The position numbers and the translations under genes are program-made. From the NCBI GenBank assembly GCA_021773115.1, contig JAJFKS010000034.1, positions 62,001-126,000 on the forward strand: a DNA stretch of 64,000 nt, read 5' to 3'. Of this stretch, positions 52,910 to 62,263 are shown in pieces (the first letter of the stretch is position 1; every line of letters starts with the position of its first letter). The notes under the pieces are model-generated. The model saw only the letters and a program-made list of their open reading frames with translations. It did not search any database and had not been told where the DNA came from. Source of the stretch: Woeseiaceae bacterium. GTDB lineage: Bacteria; Pseudomonadota; Gammaproteobacteria; Steroidobacterales; Woeseiaceae.

Positions 52910-53359
52910 ATGAATCAGGAGGCCATTGCCGCCGTTGGTGCGCGCACTCGCCCGGGTCGTTCCACGGTCCACTCCCTCCACTGCGCCGGCCCTGCCGCGC
53001 AACATGCCTCGCCGGCAACGACGACGGTAATGTGGCTCGGAGAAGAGCGCGAATTCTACGTTCCGGACCTTCTTTCCGACGAGGATTTCGAGCCCGGTCC
53101 GGCGCTCTACGATGCAGCCGAAGAGCACGCCAGGTACCTGCGCGAGGCCGAACGTTACATCGATGACGCCTTGAACCTGGCGGACGTGCTGCGGGCGGCC
53201 ATGGGCGATGCCGGCGACAGCCGCGCCATGCAGGTCGACACTGTCCTGAAGATCGTCGGCAAGAAGCTGAGCAAGGCGCATGCCCGGATCGACGCGTACG
53301 ACACGAACCATATGAACCTGTTCATGGCCTACGTCGAGCTGAGAAACCGCTCGGCTTGA
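52910..53359 (+). CDS. hypothetical helical protein
   Basis: A 149-residue protein of unrecognised family. The N-terminal 40 residues are disordered-looking. The rest is helical and acidic (YDAAEEHARYLREAERYIDD, then ALNLADVLRAAM and VLKIVGKKLSKAHARI). It is driven by the promoter between the twin operators, so it is probably the target controlled by the XRE/ImmA pair. Confidence 0.6.
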   Translation: MNQEAIAAVGARTRPGRSTVHSLHCAGPAAQHASPATTTVMWLGEEREFYVPDLLSDEDFEPGPALYDAAEEHARYLREAERYIDDALNLADVLRAAMGDAGDSRAMQVDTVLKIVGKKLSKAHARIDAYDTNHMNLFMAYVELRNRSA

Positions 53360-53450
53360 CGGTCGGCGACCTGTGGCTATCGTTTAATCGTCCAGGTCGG
53401 ACGACACGCCAGCAGCCATAACATGCACATTTCCCACAGTCCTACAGCAG

Positions 53451-53639
53451 ATGCATGCGTCCAGCGACGAGCGACCCGGTGACGAAGCAGGTTGCACACC
53501 CGCGCAACTCGCACTGGCGTCGGTGTTGCAGCGCGGTGAAAATATGCGCGTAATACCGGGCACCACATCGTTGGCGCATCTGGAAGACGACTGGCACGCG
53601 AAGGCTACTAAGCTACCGGCGGATATTCGTCGGCGTTGA
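53451..53639 (+). pseudogene. aldo/keto reductase C-terminal fragment
   Basis: The frame reads CTPAQLALASVLQRGENMRV, then IPGTTSLAHLEDDWHA. This matches the last two helices of aldo/keto reductases (ALAWVL..G....PIPGT....HLEEN). Only about 60 of the usual 300 residues remain. Confidence 0.65.
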
Positions 53640-53686
53640 GATTATTGATTTATTTAGACTCGTTATGGGAGGTTGACCGCCCTGCA

Positions 53687-53710
53687 AATAAGTGGCCAAC
53701 TGTCGTTACC
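53687..53710. repeat. 24-nt dispersed repeat, copy 2
   Basis: Identical to 15547-15570. It follows the aldo/keto reductase remnant by 48 bp. The stretch up to 53872 has no recognised gene. Confidence 0.7.
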
Positions 53711-53872
53711 TATTGGGGATGCCATTTTTCTTTCTGGAACAATGGCTTACAGAGAAAACGTGTGCCACGGTGTGCTATTTGGTTTTGGGCATTGAGTGGT
53801 TCTCCTGTGGGCAGGTCCATGACGACCATGATCCAGTGGGTGTTCAAGATCAATGCTTCCTGAACTGGTGCT

Positions 53873-53891
53873 ATGATTACAATGTAGTCAT
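53873..53891 (+). promoter_or_regulatory. operator-like inverted repeat before the ParDE pair
   Basis: ATGATTAC-AAT-GTAGTCAT, 7 of 8 arm positions paired, lies 35 bp before the antitoxin start. RHH antitoxins usually repress their own operon from such sites. Confidence 0.5.
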
Positions 53892-53926
53892 ATTGAACTG
53901 GTACGAACCGGAAGGATGGAAGGCAC

Positions 53927-54166
53927 ATGGGAACAGAAGCATTTAGCGTTCGCGCGGACAGCAAAAAGGTCAAGCAATTAGACAGAATTGCTAAACAGCA
54001 GGACCGATCACGCAATTACGTAGTTAATCAAGCGATTGACCAACTTCTGGCATTGCACGCGTGGCAGATCGAACGCGTCAAGGAAGGCATTACGGCTGCC
54101 GACGAGGGCCACTTCGCCAGTGACGCCGAAATGACTAAGATATTCAACAAGTACGCGAACGCTTGA
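53927..54166 (+). CDS. RHH antitoxin (ParD/CopG-like)
   Basis: A 79-residue protein. The N-terminal strand and two helices (FSVRADSKKVKQLDRIAKQQ, then RSRNYVVNQAIDQLL) form a ribbon-helix-helix DNA-binding domain. The acidic C-terminal tail would wrap the toxin. The stop overlaps the TTG start of the toxin gene. Confidence 0.85.
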   Translation: MGTEAFSVRADSKKVKQLDRIAKQQDRSRNYVVNQAIDQLLALHAWQIERVKEGITAADEGHFASDAEMTKIFNKYANA

Positions 54167-54456
54167 TTGTGCGTGTACGTTGGATAGAACCAGCCGCCGT
54201 AGCGCTACGTGCAATTGAAGATTACATTGCGAATGAAAATCCGAGGGCAGCCTATGAAGTCGCTCAAAGGGTACAGGTTGCTGTTGGTCGGCTACAAGCG
54301 CATCCAAAGAGCGGTCGAACCGGGAGGGTTCGCGGTACGTATGAGCTGCTTATCCATGATCTGCCGTATATTGTGGCTTATCGTATCAAGAAGGAAGAGG
54401 TCCAGATTCTGAGCGTGTACCATACTTCCCGTAAATGGCCGGGGGAATTCAATTAA
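54163..54456 (+). CDS. ParE/RelE-like toxin
   Basis: A 97-residue protein with the ParE pattern: VRWIEPAAVALRAIEDYIAN, RVQVAVGRLQAHPKSGRTGR, then YELLIHDLPYIVAYRI and ILSVYHTSRKWP. ParE toxins poison gyrase. The TTG start overlaps the antitoxin stop. Confidence 0.87.
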   Translation: MIVRVRWIEPAAVALRAIEDYIANENPRAAYEVAQRVQVAVGRLQAHPKSGRTGRVRGTYELLIHDLPYIVAYRIKKEEVQILSVYHTSRKWPGEFN

Positions 54457-55035
54457 ATCGAAAGGGGCGAATTCCAATTGTAGCTTGTGCATCTTATGAA
54501 ACGGTCTCGCGTTGATTTTGTCGACCTATTGCGGGCTCATTACGAAATTCCCTGGGAAGAACGATAGCTGGTATCAGCCGCTAACGTCATGCGGCAAGAC
54601 GGGCTCGATTTTTGAAAGCAGGTCGCCAGTACTAGCCGAAGTTCAGTTGTCGGTATTCCTGGTTCCTGTTGGGCTGCTTTGATCCTGGTATTTCGTCTAT
54701 CAGGCCGACGTATATCGATATTGAGCGAAAACACAGAAACGCTTCGGCTTGGGAAAAATTGGCTTCAGCGTCGAACAAGATTCCGGCGGCGCCACCGTTG
54801 TCCGACTGACCAGAGTTTTGTCTGCAGCCGGTGATCCATAGAGCCACCTACGACGACATTTATAATAATCGTGCTGAAAACTCCAGAAAGCACAGGCCTG
54901 TGCCATATCAAGAGTTGCAATCAGAATTTTCTGATTGAGATCGCGATACACATCGTGCAGCATGCTGAAGACATGCCAAAAATACTTTGCCGGCAGTGGA
55001 GTGTCTAAATTGCGCGCCGCCAACATTTCGCTCTG
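54457..55035. other. 579-bp stretch without a clear gene
   Basis: Short frames on both strands (for example 23 codons at 54496 and about 117 on the minus strand ending near 54700) lack ribosome sites and recognisable family patterns. It may hold degraded genes. Confidence 0.35.
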
Positions 55036-55641
55036 ATGGAGCACCTCATCCAAGCACTCGCATCCTTGTTCGCGATTGCGAACCCTGTCGGCGTAGCGCC
55101 TATTTTCGTTTCCCTCGTTGAAAGCCGCACACCTCTGGAGAGACGCAGCATAGCGCTTCGAACGAGCGTTTCGGTGTTTGTAATTCTCACTGTTGCGGCA
55201 GCTGCCGGCGGTGCCATTTTAGGGTTTTTTGGGCTGTCATTGGCGGCCTTTCAGGCTGCAGGCGGACTGGTGATCGCTCTAATGGGCCTCGAGATGATGC
55301 GAGGCCAGCCCTCGCAAGTACAACATGATCCAGGACAAGATCGAGGGGATGATCCGGCGCTCGTTCCTCTTGCGATGCCACTCATCGCTGGACCGGGTGC
55401 CATCACCACGGTCGTAACGATGACCGCGGCAGAGCCGGGCTGGAAAGGCGCCGCCAACGTGATAACGGCAGTTTTTATTTTGGCGATCGTTCTATTGGTG
55501 ACGCTGATTAGCTCGACCAAGCTGCAACAGCTTATGAGTCGCCGAGGCCAGCGCGTGTTTCTTCGCTTTATGGGGTTGATACTCGTAGCGATCGGCGCCC
55601 AACTCCTCATGGGCGGGGTCCGCGATTACTTCCAGGCTTGA
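55036..55641 (+). CDS. MarC-family integral membrane protein
   Basis: A 201-residue protein with six membrane segments. Typical MarC features are LFAIANPVGVAPIFVSL near the start and PLAMPLIAGPGAITTVV in the second repeat. The physiological role of MarC proteins is not known. It stands alone, followed on the other strand by a broken ArsR-like gene. Confidence 0.9.
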   Translation: MEHLIQALASLFAIANPVGVAPIFVSLVESRTPLERRSIALRTSVSVFVILTVAAAAGGAILGFFGLSLAAFQAAGGLVIALMGLEMMRGQPSQVQHDPGQDRGDDPALVPLAMPLIAGPGAITTVVTMTAAEPGWKGAANVITAVFILAIVLLVTLISSTKLQQLMSRRGQRVFLRFMGLILVAIGAQLLMGGVRDYFQA

Positions 55642-55684
55642 GCAATCACGGAGCCAATGGTAGAGAATTTGCGATCGCTTGGCA

Positions 55685-55834
55685 TTATTCGCAATAGATC
55701 TCATGCAGGCATTGCATCAAGGATCGGACCCCGTCGCCCTGCAGTGAATAGAAAATAGCCTGAGCTTCCCGACGTGTGCGCAGAGAATCATCAGCCGTTT
55801 CGGCATGTTCACGCAACTCGCTTCCGTAGATCCC
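55685..55834 (-). pseudogene. ArsR-family repressor remnant (BigR/SqrR-like)
   Basis: The last 49 codons of the frame read RTRREAQAIFYSLQGDGVRS, then LMQCLHEIYCE. This is the C-terminal wing and helix of the sulfur-responsive ArsR repressors, including the cysteine near the C-terminus. The N-terminal half has no start and is degenerate. It sits beside the sulfide:quinone oxidoreductase gene that such repressors normally control. Confidence 0.6.
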
Positions 55835-55854
55835 TACTTTTTTGATGCATGTGG

Positions 55855-55868
55855 AATATACGTATATT
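55855..55868. promoter_or_regulatory. AT-rich palindrome, possible operator of the SQR operon
   Basis: AATATACGTATATT is a perfect 14-bp palindrome in a very AT-rich stretch (55855-55900) between the repressor remnant and the SQR gene. BigR/SqrR-type repressors bind AT-rich palindromes, so the site may have outlived its repressor. Confidence 0.45.
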
Positions 55869-56025
55869 ATAATATACTAAATTAGCTAATATGCATGTAC
55901 AGAATTGATTGCAAGTAAGACGAGAGGTCTTTGCGGTCTCACGAAGCCCACTGTCGAAGCGCGAGTCCGAAAATATTTGAACGACGGTGAGTAATCACCG
56001 ACCCAATCGAACCAGGAGAAATGCT

Positions 56026-57303
56026 ATGTCTACGATAGTGGTATTAGGCGCAGGAATTGGCGGTGTCACGCAGGCATTCGAGTTGAAGCCCTTGCTGTCC
56101 AAGAACGATCGCTTGATCGTGATTAGCGATCAGGAGCGGTTCGAATTCACGCCGTCGAATCCCTGGGTGGCCGTCGGATGGCGAACCGAGGAGCAAATTT
56201 CAGTTCAACTGCCCCAGCTGTTTAAGAAGCATGGCATCGAGTTCATATCGACAGCAGCAAGCAGACTGCAACCGGAGAACAACGAGATCCTGCTGGCCGA
56301 CGGCGGGACAGTTCAATACGATTATCTGGTGATCGCCACTGGACCCAAACTCGCCTTCGATGAAATCTCTGGGCTCGGCCCCAACGGCTACACCAGCTCA
56401 ATCTGTAAGACGAGTCACTCGCGTACGTCTAATCGTGACTTCGACGCACTGGTCAATGAACCCGGCCCCGTAATTGTCGGTGCGGCACAAGGCGCATCAT
56501 GTTTTGGTCCAGCGTACGAATACGCATTTATTCTGGATACGGAACTGCGGAAAAGAAAACTACGTGATCAGGTCCCGATGACATTTGTCACGCCGGAGCC
56601 GTATATCGGTCATTTGGGTCTCGACGGTGTTGGCGATACGAAGGGCTTACTCGAATCCGAACTGCGCGATAGACATATTCACTGGATTACAAACGCGAAA
56701 ATTAATCGTATTGAGCAGGGCACTATGTCTGTCACCGAAGTTGATGAAGACGGTGCCGACAAACGCCAGCACGACCTCGATTTCCGACACGCGATGATCC
56801 TCCCTGCCTTCAAAGGCATTGATGCGCTTAGTGACATTGAGGGATTAGTAAACCCTCGCGGCTTCGTGCTCGTTGACGAATTCCAGCGCAATCCAAAATA
56901 TTCAAACATCTACTCCGTTGGCGTTTGCATCGCGATCCCTCCAGTTGGGCCGACGCCAGTGCCGGTTGGAGTACCGAAGACCGGTTTCATGATTGAATCG
57001 ATGGTGACGGCAACGGCTCACAATATTCGCGATGCTATTGCCGGTAAAGGGCCGTCGCACCGGGCAACCTGGAGTGCTGTCTGTCTTGCGGATTTCGGCG
57101 ACAGTGGGGTGGCGTTTGTAGCGGCTCCGCAAATTCCGCCACGCAACATCAATTTTGCCTCCAAAGGCAAGTGGGTACACGTCGCGAAAATCGCCTACGA
57201 GAAATATTTTCTTCGCAAAGTGCGCCAGGGTCGTAACGAGCCATTTTACGAAAAGCAGATCATGAAATGGATCGGTGCTGAAAAACTGAAGAAGACGGGA
57301 TGA
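56026..57303 (+). CDS. sqr: sulfide:quinone oxidoreductase
   Basis: A 425-residue FAD enzyme. The start at 56026 has AGGAG upstream. The Rossmann motif is VVLGAGIGG, and the second dinucleotide segment includes LVIATGPKL. Cysteines Cys127, Cys159 and Cys353 correspond to the three used by sulfide:quinone oxidoreductase; the C-terminal PKTGFMIESM segment is also typical. It oxidises sulfide at the membrane and passes electrons to quinone. It heads an operon whose next start overlaps its stop. Confidence 0.87.
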   Translation: MSTIVVLGAGIGGVTQAFELKPLLSKNDRLIVISDQERFEFTPSNPWVAVGWRTEEQISVQLPQLFKKHGIEFISTAASRLQPENNEILLADGGTVQYDYLVIATGPKLAFDEISGLGPNGYTSSICKTSHSRTSNRDFDALVNEPGPVIVGAAQGASCFGPAYEYAFILDTELRKRKLRDQVPMTFVTPEPYIGHLGLDGVGDTKGLLESELRDRHIHWITNAKINRIEQGTMSVTEVDEDGADKRQHDLDFRHAMILPAFKGIDALSDIEGLVNPRGFVLVDEFQRNPKYSNIYSVGVCIAIPPVGPTPVPVGVPKTGFMIESMVTATAHNIRDAIAGKGPSHRATWSAVCLADFGDSGVAFVAAPQIPPRNINFASKGKWVHVAKIAYEKYFLRKVRQGRNEPFYEKQIMKWIGAEKLKKTG

Positions 57304-59897
57304 AACAAGCGATTACATCACTTGCAATCCATCGGCCGCGAACGGTTTACGTCATCGCGGCCGTGTTGGCGTTGTTCTTTGCTGCTCAGCTGCCGCGTAT
57401 TCACATTGATACCGACCCTGAGAACATGCTGCCCGCGACTCAGGTGGATCGAGTATTCAACGATCGCGTCGAGCAGGTGTTTGCGCTGCACGATGCGATC
57501 GTCGTTGGCATCGTCAACGAGACGGACCCTGACGGGATCTACAATAAGCAGTCGCTCACGGCGTTGCATACGCTCAGTCGGGAGATTCTCGCGATCGAGG
57601 GTGTCATTGCTCCCGACTTAATGTCGCTTGCTGTCTCGGACAATATTACTCAGGGTGAGTCCGGGGAGATTCGCTTTGCGTGGATGATGAACGAGGCGCC
57701 GGCAACCGATGCGGCCGCTGAGAGTATTCGATCTCACGTATCGCGGTTACCACTGTTGATGGACACGCTGGTGTCGGCTGACGGAAAAGCGGCGGCAATC
57801 TACGTACCGATTGCAAGCAAAGATCTAAGTTATCCGATTTCGCTTGAAATTCAGGCGCTCACCGATGGACTAGCGGGAAACGATAGCTATCACATTACCG
57901 GCCTGCCGGTCGCCGAAGACACCTTCGGTGTACAGATGTTCGAGCAAATGGCGGTGTCGGCACCATTGGCCGGTCTCATGATTTTCCTGTTGATGTGGTA
58001 TTTCTTTAGAAATGCGCGGCTGGTCCTGGCGCCCATGATCGTCGCAATGACAACCGTCGTGATTACCATGGGATTACTCGTGGGCCTTGGTTTCACCGTG
58101 CACATCATGAGTTCCATGATCCCGATCTTCCTGATGCCGATTGCGGTCGTCGACTCAGTACACATCATGTCCGAGTTCGCGGATCACTACGACCCAGAGA
58201 AAGACGTCAGCGAGACCATCCAACGCGTCGTAGGCCATCTGTACAAACCGATGTTGTTTACGTCATTAACCACCAGTGTCGGTTTTGCGTCGCTATTGTT
58301 GACGCCGATTCCACCGGTGCAAGTGTTCGGTGCGTTCGTGGCGTTCGGTGTGCTGTTGGCATTCCTGGTGACAATGTTCTTTATTCCGGCCTATATCGTT
58401 CGCATGAAACCGGAGAAACTTGAGAATCTTTCTCGACTAAAAGCTGGCAGTGACGCGGATACGCTGCTCGCGCGAGCTTTGCGAGCAGCGGGTCGGTTTG
58501 CCTTTGGCCACGGCAAACTCATCACTGCGCTTGCGCTGGGTGTTCTTGCGGTTGGTGTCGCCGGCGTATTGCAAATTCAGATTAATGACAATCCGATCCG
58601 GTGGTTTAAGGACACACATCGCATACGGGTCGCGGACAAGGTACTAAATCAACACTTCGCCGGCACCTACGATGCGTTTTTTGTGCTCGAGTACGAAGAC
58701 GATTTGCCACTCGCGGATTTTAGAAAGCGTGCGGATACGCTACTGAATGATGCGGGTCGCCTGGGTGCCGATGTTACGTCGCTGCGTGCAACCATCGAAC
58801 AAGATGCGGCCGACATGCTCGCGTACTTTGATGCCATCATCGCCGTGACCGATGATCTGCTTTTCGAATCGGAGCAGGGCAATGAAGCCCTCGAAGCCCT
58901 GATGTCGCTTGCCGAAGAAGCTCAATCCAGCGGCAAGTACTTTCAAAACCCCGAAGCACTGCAACTTGTCGAAACTGTGCAGCAGGCACTCATGGATACC
59001 GGCGGAGTGGGGAAGACGAATGCGCTCCCGGATATCGTGAAAGTCGTCAATCGTGAATTGTTTGGCGGCAAGGCCGAGGATTACACTATCCCCGCTACAT
59101 CACCGGCTGTGGCACAGACGCTGCTGCAATTTCAGTCATCTCACCGACCGCAGGACTTGTGGCACATGGTCACGCCTGACTTTCGATCGACTGCCATTTG
59201 GCTGCAATTGAAAAGCGGTGACAACCAGGACATGAGCCAGGTTATCACTGCCATGGACGACTATCTCAAAGCCAATCCACTGCCCGATGGAGTTACTGCG
59301 AACTGGGCCGGAAAAACCTATATCAACGTCGTTTGGCAGAACGAGATGGTAGCCGGCATGCTGAAGAGTTTGCTCGGTGCATTTGTCATGGTGTTTTTCA
59401 TGATGGCGCTACTATTTCGCTCGCCGTCGTTTGGCCTGCTCGCAATGGTGCCACTCACCCTTACCATCATCGCCGTGTACGGGCTGATCGGCTGGATCGG
59501 AAAAGACTACGACATGCCGATAGCAGTGCTGTCGTCTCTGACTTTGGGCCTCTCGGTCGATTTTGCCATTCACTTCATCCAACGCATGCGCACACTGGTC
59601 GCGGAGATGGGTTCTTTCGCGGTGGCGGCGACTCACATCTTTGAGGAGCCCGCTCGTGCGATCGCCCGGAACGCGATCGTAATCGCGCTTGGGTTCACGC
59701 CATTGTTCTTTGCCGCGTTGGTACCGTACATCACTGTAGGCGCCTTTATGGCCTCCATCATGGCGATCTCCGGGCTTGCCACGCTGCTATTGCTGCCGGC
59801 ACTGATGTGGCTAACCGCAGGATGGCTATTTAAAAGCACAACAAGACAAACATCGGCGTCGACGTCCCTTACAGAATCCACAGGAGACTCATTATGA
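57300..59897 (+). CDS. RND-superfamily exporter (MMPL/HAE3-like)
   Basis: An 865-residue protein. One helix lies near the N-terminus, then a periplasmic loop, a block of five helices (about 220-370) containing AVVDSVHIMSEFADHY, a second loop and a second block at about 680-840 containing LTLGLSVDFAIHFIQRM. This is the two-fold repeat of RND/MMPL proteins. In operons with a lipoprotein-sorting-like protein it may move lipids or hydrophobic compounds. The ATG overlaps the SQR stop. Confidence 0.87.
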   Translation: MKQAITSLAIHRPRTVYVIAAVLALFFAAQLPRIHIDTDPENMLPATQVDRVFNDRVEQVFALHDAIVVGIVNETDPDGIYNKQSLTALHTLSREILAIEGVIAPDLMSLAVSDNITQGESGEIRFAWMMNEAPATDAAAESIRSHVSRLPLLMDTLVSADGKAAAIYVPIASKDLSYPISLEIQALTDGLAGNDSYHITGLPVAEDTFGVQMFEQMAVSAPLAGLMIFLLMWYFFRNARLVLAPMIVAMTTVVITMGLLVGLGFTVHIMSSMIPIFLMPIAVVDSVHIMSEFADHYDPEKDVSETIQRVVGHLYKPMLFTSLTTSVGFASLLLTPIPPVQVFGAFVAFGVLLAFLVTMFFIPAYIVRMKPEKLENLSRLKAGSDADTLLARALRAAGRFAFGHGKLITALALGVLAVGVAGVLQIQINDNPIRWFKDTHRIRVADKVLNQHFAGTYDAFFVLEYEDDLPLADFRKRADTLLNDAGRLGADVTSLRATIEQDAADMLAYFDAIIAVTDDLLFESEQGNEALEALMSLAEEAQSSGKYFQNPEALQLVETVQQALMDTGGVGKTNALPDIVKVVNRELFGGKAEDYTIPATSPAVAQTLLQFQSSHRPQDLWHMVTPDFRSTAIWLQLKSGDNQDMSQVITAMDDYLKANPLPDGVTANWAGKTYINVVWQNEMVAGMLKSLLGAFVMVFFMMALLFRSPSFGLLAMVPLTLTIIAVYGLIGWIGKDYDMPIAVLSSLTLGLSVDFAIHFIQRMRTLVAEMGSFAVAATHIFEEPARAIARNAIVIALGFTPLFFAALVPYITVGAFMASIMAISGLATLLLLPALMWLTAGWLFKSTTRQTSASTSLTESTGDSL

Positions 59898-60706
59898 GCA
59901 AAGTCTGGACAAGCATGGTAACGGCCGCGCTGCTGGTGCTACCAGGCATTTCGCAGGCGGAGGCATTAACTGACGCGGACGAGATTGTCTCGAGAGCCAA
60001 TCTCGCCGCATATTATGCAGGCGCCGACGGCCGATCAGAAGTCCGCATGATCATCCAGGACGCACAAGGTCGCGAGCAGCGCCGACAGTTCACGGTACTC
60101 CGCCGCGATGTTGAGGACGGCCACGATCAGGATTTTCTAGTGGTCTTCAGCCAGCCCTCGGACGTTCGCGGCACCGTGTTTTTAGTCAAGAAACACGTGG
60201 GAGCCGATGACGATCGTTGGCTTTACCTACCCGGCCTTGATCTGGTGAAACGCATATCCGCGGGTGATAAACGTACCAGTTTCGTGGGCGCACACTATTT
60301 TTACGAAGATGTCTCTGGTCGCGGCCCGGATGAAGACATTCACGTGCTGCTGCATACAACCGATGCCGCGTATGTGCTTGAACACGTGCCCAAGGACCCA
60401 TCAAGCGTTGAGTTCACGAAATACACTACGTGGATCGATCGCGAAACGTATCTGCCGATGAAGATTGAGTACGCCAATGCTACCGGTCGTGTGTACCGGC
60501 GTGTCGAAGTCATTGAGGTGACTGAGGTTGACGGTCATCCAACCGTGACGAAGAGTCGGGTAATCGATCTGGATGGCAACGGCGAAACGAATATGGAATT
60601 TCGCTTCATTGCCTACGATATTGAGATGCCGGCAGACGTCTTTACCGAACGCTCGCTTCGCAGTCCGCCGCGCGACTGGCTGAAACGGCCTGCCAGAGAA
60701 AAATGA
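59894..60706 (+). CDS. outer-membrane lipoprotein-sorting-like protein (LolA fold)
   Basis: A 270-residue protein with a signal peptide (MVTAALLVLPGISQA). The body is of the LolA/DUF4292-like half-barrel type: SEVRMIIQDAQGREQRRQFT, FLVVFSQPSDVRGTVFLV, then WLYLPGLDLVKRI and a YLPMKIEY strand. In such operons it probably carries a lipid-like cargo across the periplasm from the RND pump. Start and stop overlap the neighbours by four bases. Confidence 0.8.
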   Translation: MSKVWTSMVTAALLVLPGISQAEALTDADEIVSRANLAAYYAGADGRSEVRMIIQDAQGREQRRQFTVLRRDVEDGHDQDFLVVFSQPSDVRGTVFLVKKHVGADDDRWLYLPGLDLVKRISAGDKRTSFVGAHYFYEDVSGRGPDEDIHVLLHTTDAAYVLEHVPKDPSSVEFTKYTTWIDRETYLPMKIEYANATGRVYRRVEVIEVTEVDGHPTVTKSRVIDLDGNGETNMEFRFIAYDIEMPADVFTERSLRSPPRDWLKRPAREK

Positions 60707-61992
60707 GACCGCTCATCATCATTTTTTGTCTGCTAACTCTTACGCCTCTATCGTATGCACAAGACGACGAATGGGAGGACTGGGGGGATGACGAGTGGTC
60801 AGAGGCAGAAGACCGTGGTCTTCAATGGAACGGCTTCGTCGAAGCCGCCGTGGGCAGCCGATGGGATCGGGATCCACAGGTCGGACGAAAACAATCGCTG
60901 GGTGATGCGCGCGTACGCCTGGAGACGAACTGGTCCGGTGATCGGCTGACTGTCGGATTTAAAGGTGAGGCATGGTACGACAGCTATCTCGAAGAGTTTG
61001 ACGGCGATCTGCGAGACCTGACCTTAAGTTTCTCACCTGCCTCAAGTTGGGACTTGAAATTAGGGCGCCAGGTACTGACCTGGGGGACTGGCGATCTGGT
61101 GTTCCTGAATGATCTGTTTCCCAAAGACTGGGTGAGTTTCTTTGCCGGGCGCGAGGATGAGTATCTAAAGGCGCCGTCCAATGCCGTTCGCGGCACGTGG
61201 TATGGCGATGTCGTCAACGTTGATCTGGCGTGGACACCGGTATTTCAGCCGGACGAATATTTGACCGGCGAGCGGTTCTCCTTTTTCTCACCGCTGGCGG
61301 GACAAAGCGTCGCGCCCAAGCCGCCGCTAAGCGGCATCGAACCGGACAAGGATATCGACAATAGCGAGGTGGCCGTGCGTCTCTTCAAGACAATCGGCAG
61401 CACTGAAATTGCGATGTATTTGTACCGCGGTTTCTTTCATCAGCCAACTGCTCTTACAGATACATTTCAACCCACGTTTGCGCCATTAACCGCGATCGGT
61501 GCGAGCCTGCGACGACCGCTCGGTGTTGGGCTGTTTAACGCAGAATCCGTGTATTACGCGTCACGGAGTGACCGCGATGGCACGAACCCTCGATTTCCAA
61601 ACGATCAGGTGCGTCTCTTGTTGGGTTATGAAAGAGAAGCCATCACGAATTTTACCGTGGCCTTCCAGTACTACCTGGAATGGACCCAGGATCACAGCGC
61701 CTTACTTGCTAATTCACTAAATCCAACATTCGAAGCAGAAAAATACCGCCACGTCCTGACCAATCGACTGAACTATCGATTGAATCAAGACAAGGTGACC
61801 TTGTCGCTATTTACGTTTTATTCACCGAGTGACAACGACTATTACGTTCGACCGGCCATTAGCTATCGATACAGCGATCAATGGTCGTTTACTGGTGGCG
61901 CAAGCATTTTTGGCGGCGAGGACCCACACACGTTTTTCGATCAATTTGCGGACAACAGCAATGTGTATGTCCGCGTTCGCTACAACTACTAG
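60703..61992 (+). CDS. outer-membrane beta-barrel protein (DUF1302-like)
   Basis: A 429-residue protein with a signal peptide (IIIFCLLTLTPLSYA), an acidic Trp-rich N-terminus and repeated amphipathic strands with aromatic ends, finishing in YVRVRYNY as many outer-membrane barrels do. It may be the outer-membrane element of the RND/LolA-like route. It overlaps the previous gene by four bases. Confidence 0.75.
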   Translation: MRPLIIIFCLLTLTPLSYAQDDEWEDWGDDEWSEAEDRGLQWNGFVEAAVGSRWDRDPQVGRKQSLGDARVRLETNWSGDRLTVGFKGEAWYDSYLEEFDGDLRDLTLSFSPASSWDLKLGRQVLTWGTGDLVFLNDLFPKDWVSFFAGREDEYLKAPSNAVRGTWYGDVVNVDLAWTPVFQPDEYLTGERFSFFSPLAGQSVAPKPPLSGIEPDKDIDNSEVAVRLFKTIGSTEIAMYLYRGFFHQPTALTDTFQPTFAPLTAIGASLRRPLGVGLFNAESVYYASRSDRDGTNPRFPNDQVRLLLGYEREAITNFTVAFQYYLEWTQDHSALLANSLNPTFEAEKYRHVLTNRLNYRLNQDKVTLSLFTFYSPSDNDYYVRPAISYRYSDQWSFTGGASIFGGEDPHTFFDQFADNSNVYVRVRYNY

Positions 61993-62006
61993 TCAGGAGA
62001 AAACTC

Positions 62007-62225
62007 ATGTCACTTGAACGATCAATTATGGCTTTCGCCGGATTTATGGTTCTGCTTTCACTCAGCTTGACCTACTTCGTGCATCCATACTTTGTGTGGC
62101 TGACCGTCTTTGTCGGCGCAAATCTTTTTCAAAGTGCCTTCACCGGATTTTGTCCGATTGGAATGCTAATGCACAAACTGGGCATCAAGAGTGAGCGGGA
62201 ACAGGTTCTGTCAAGCAATGCCTGA
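62007..62225 (+). CDS. DUF2892/YgaP-type membrane protein
   Basis: A 72-residue protein starting at 62007 after AGGAGA. It has two membrane segments (MAFAGFMVLLSLSLTYF and FVWLTVFVGANLFQSAF) followed by CPIGMLMHKLG. This is the YgaP-like transmembrane domain found with sulfur-metabolism genes. It is the last gene of the SQR operon. Confidence 0.85.
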   Translation: MSLERSIMAFAGFMVLLSLSLTYFVHPYFVWLTVFVGANLFQSAFTGFCPIGMLMHKLGIKSEREQVLSSNA

Positions 62226-62263
62226 TTCTGTCTGAATATCCGTAGTGAACGTATGGCGAAATA

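Noticed and set aside
54700..55053. 117-codon minus-strand frame before MarC
   Set aside because: Overlaps the MarC start, lacks a ribosome site, and shows no family-like pattern.
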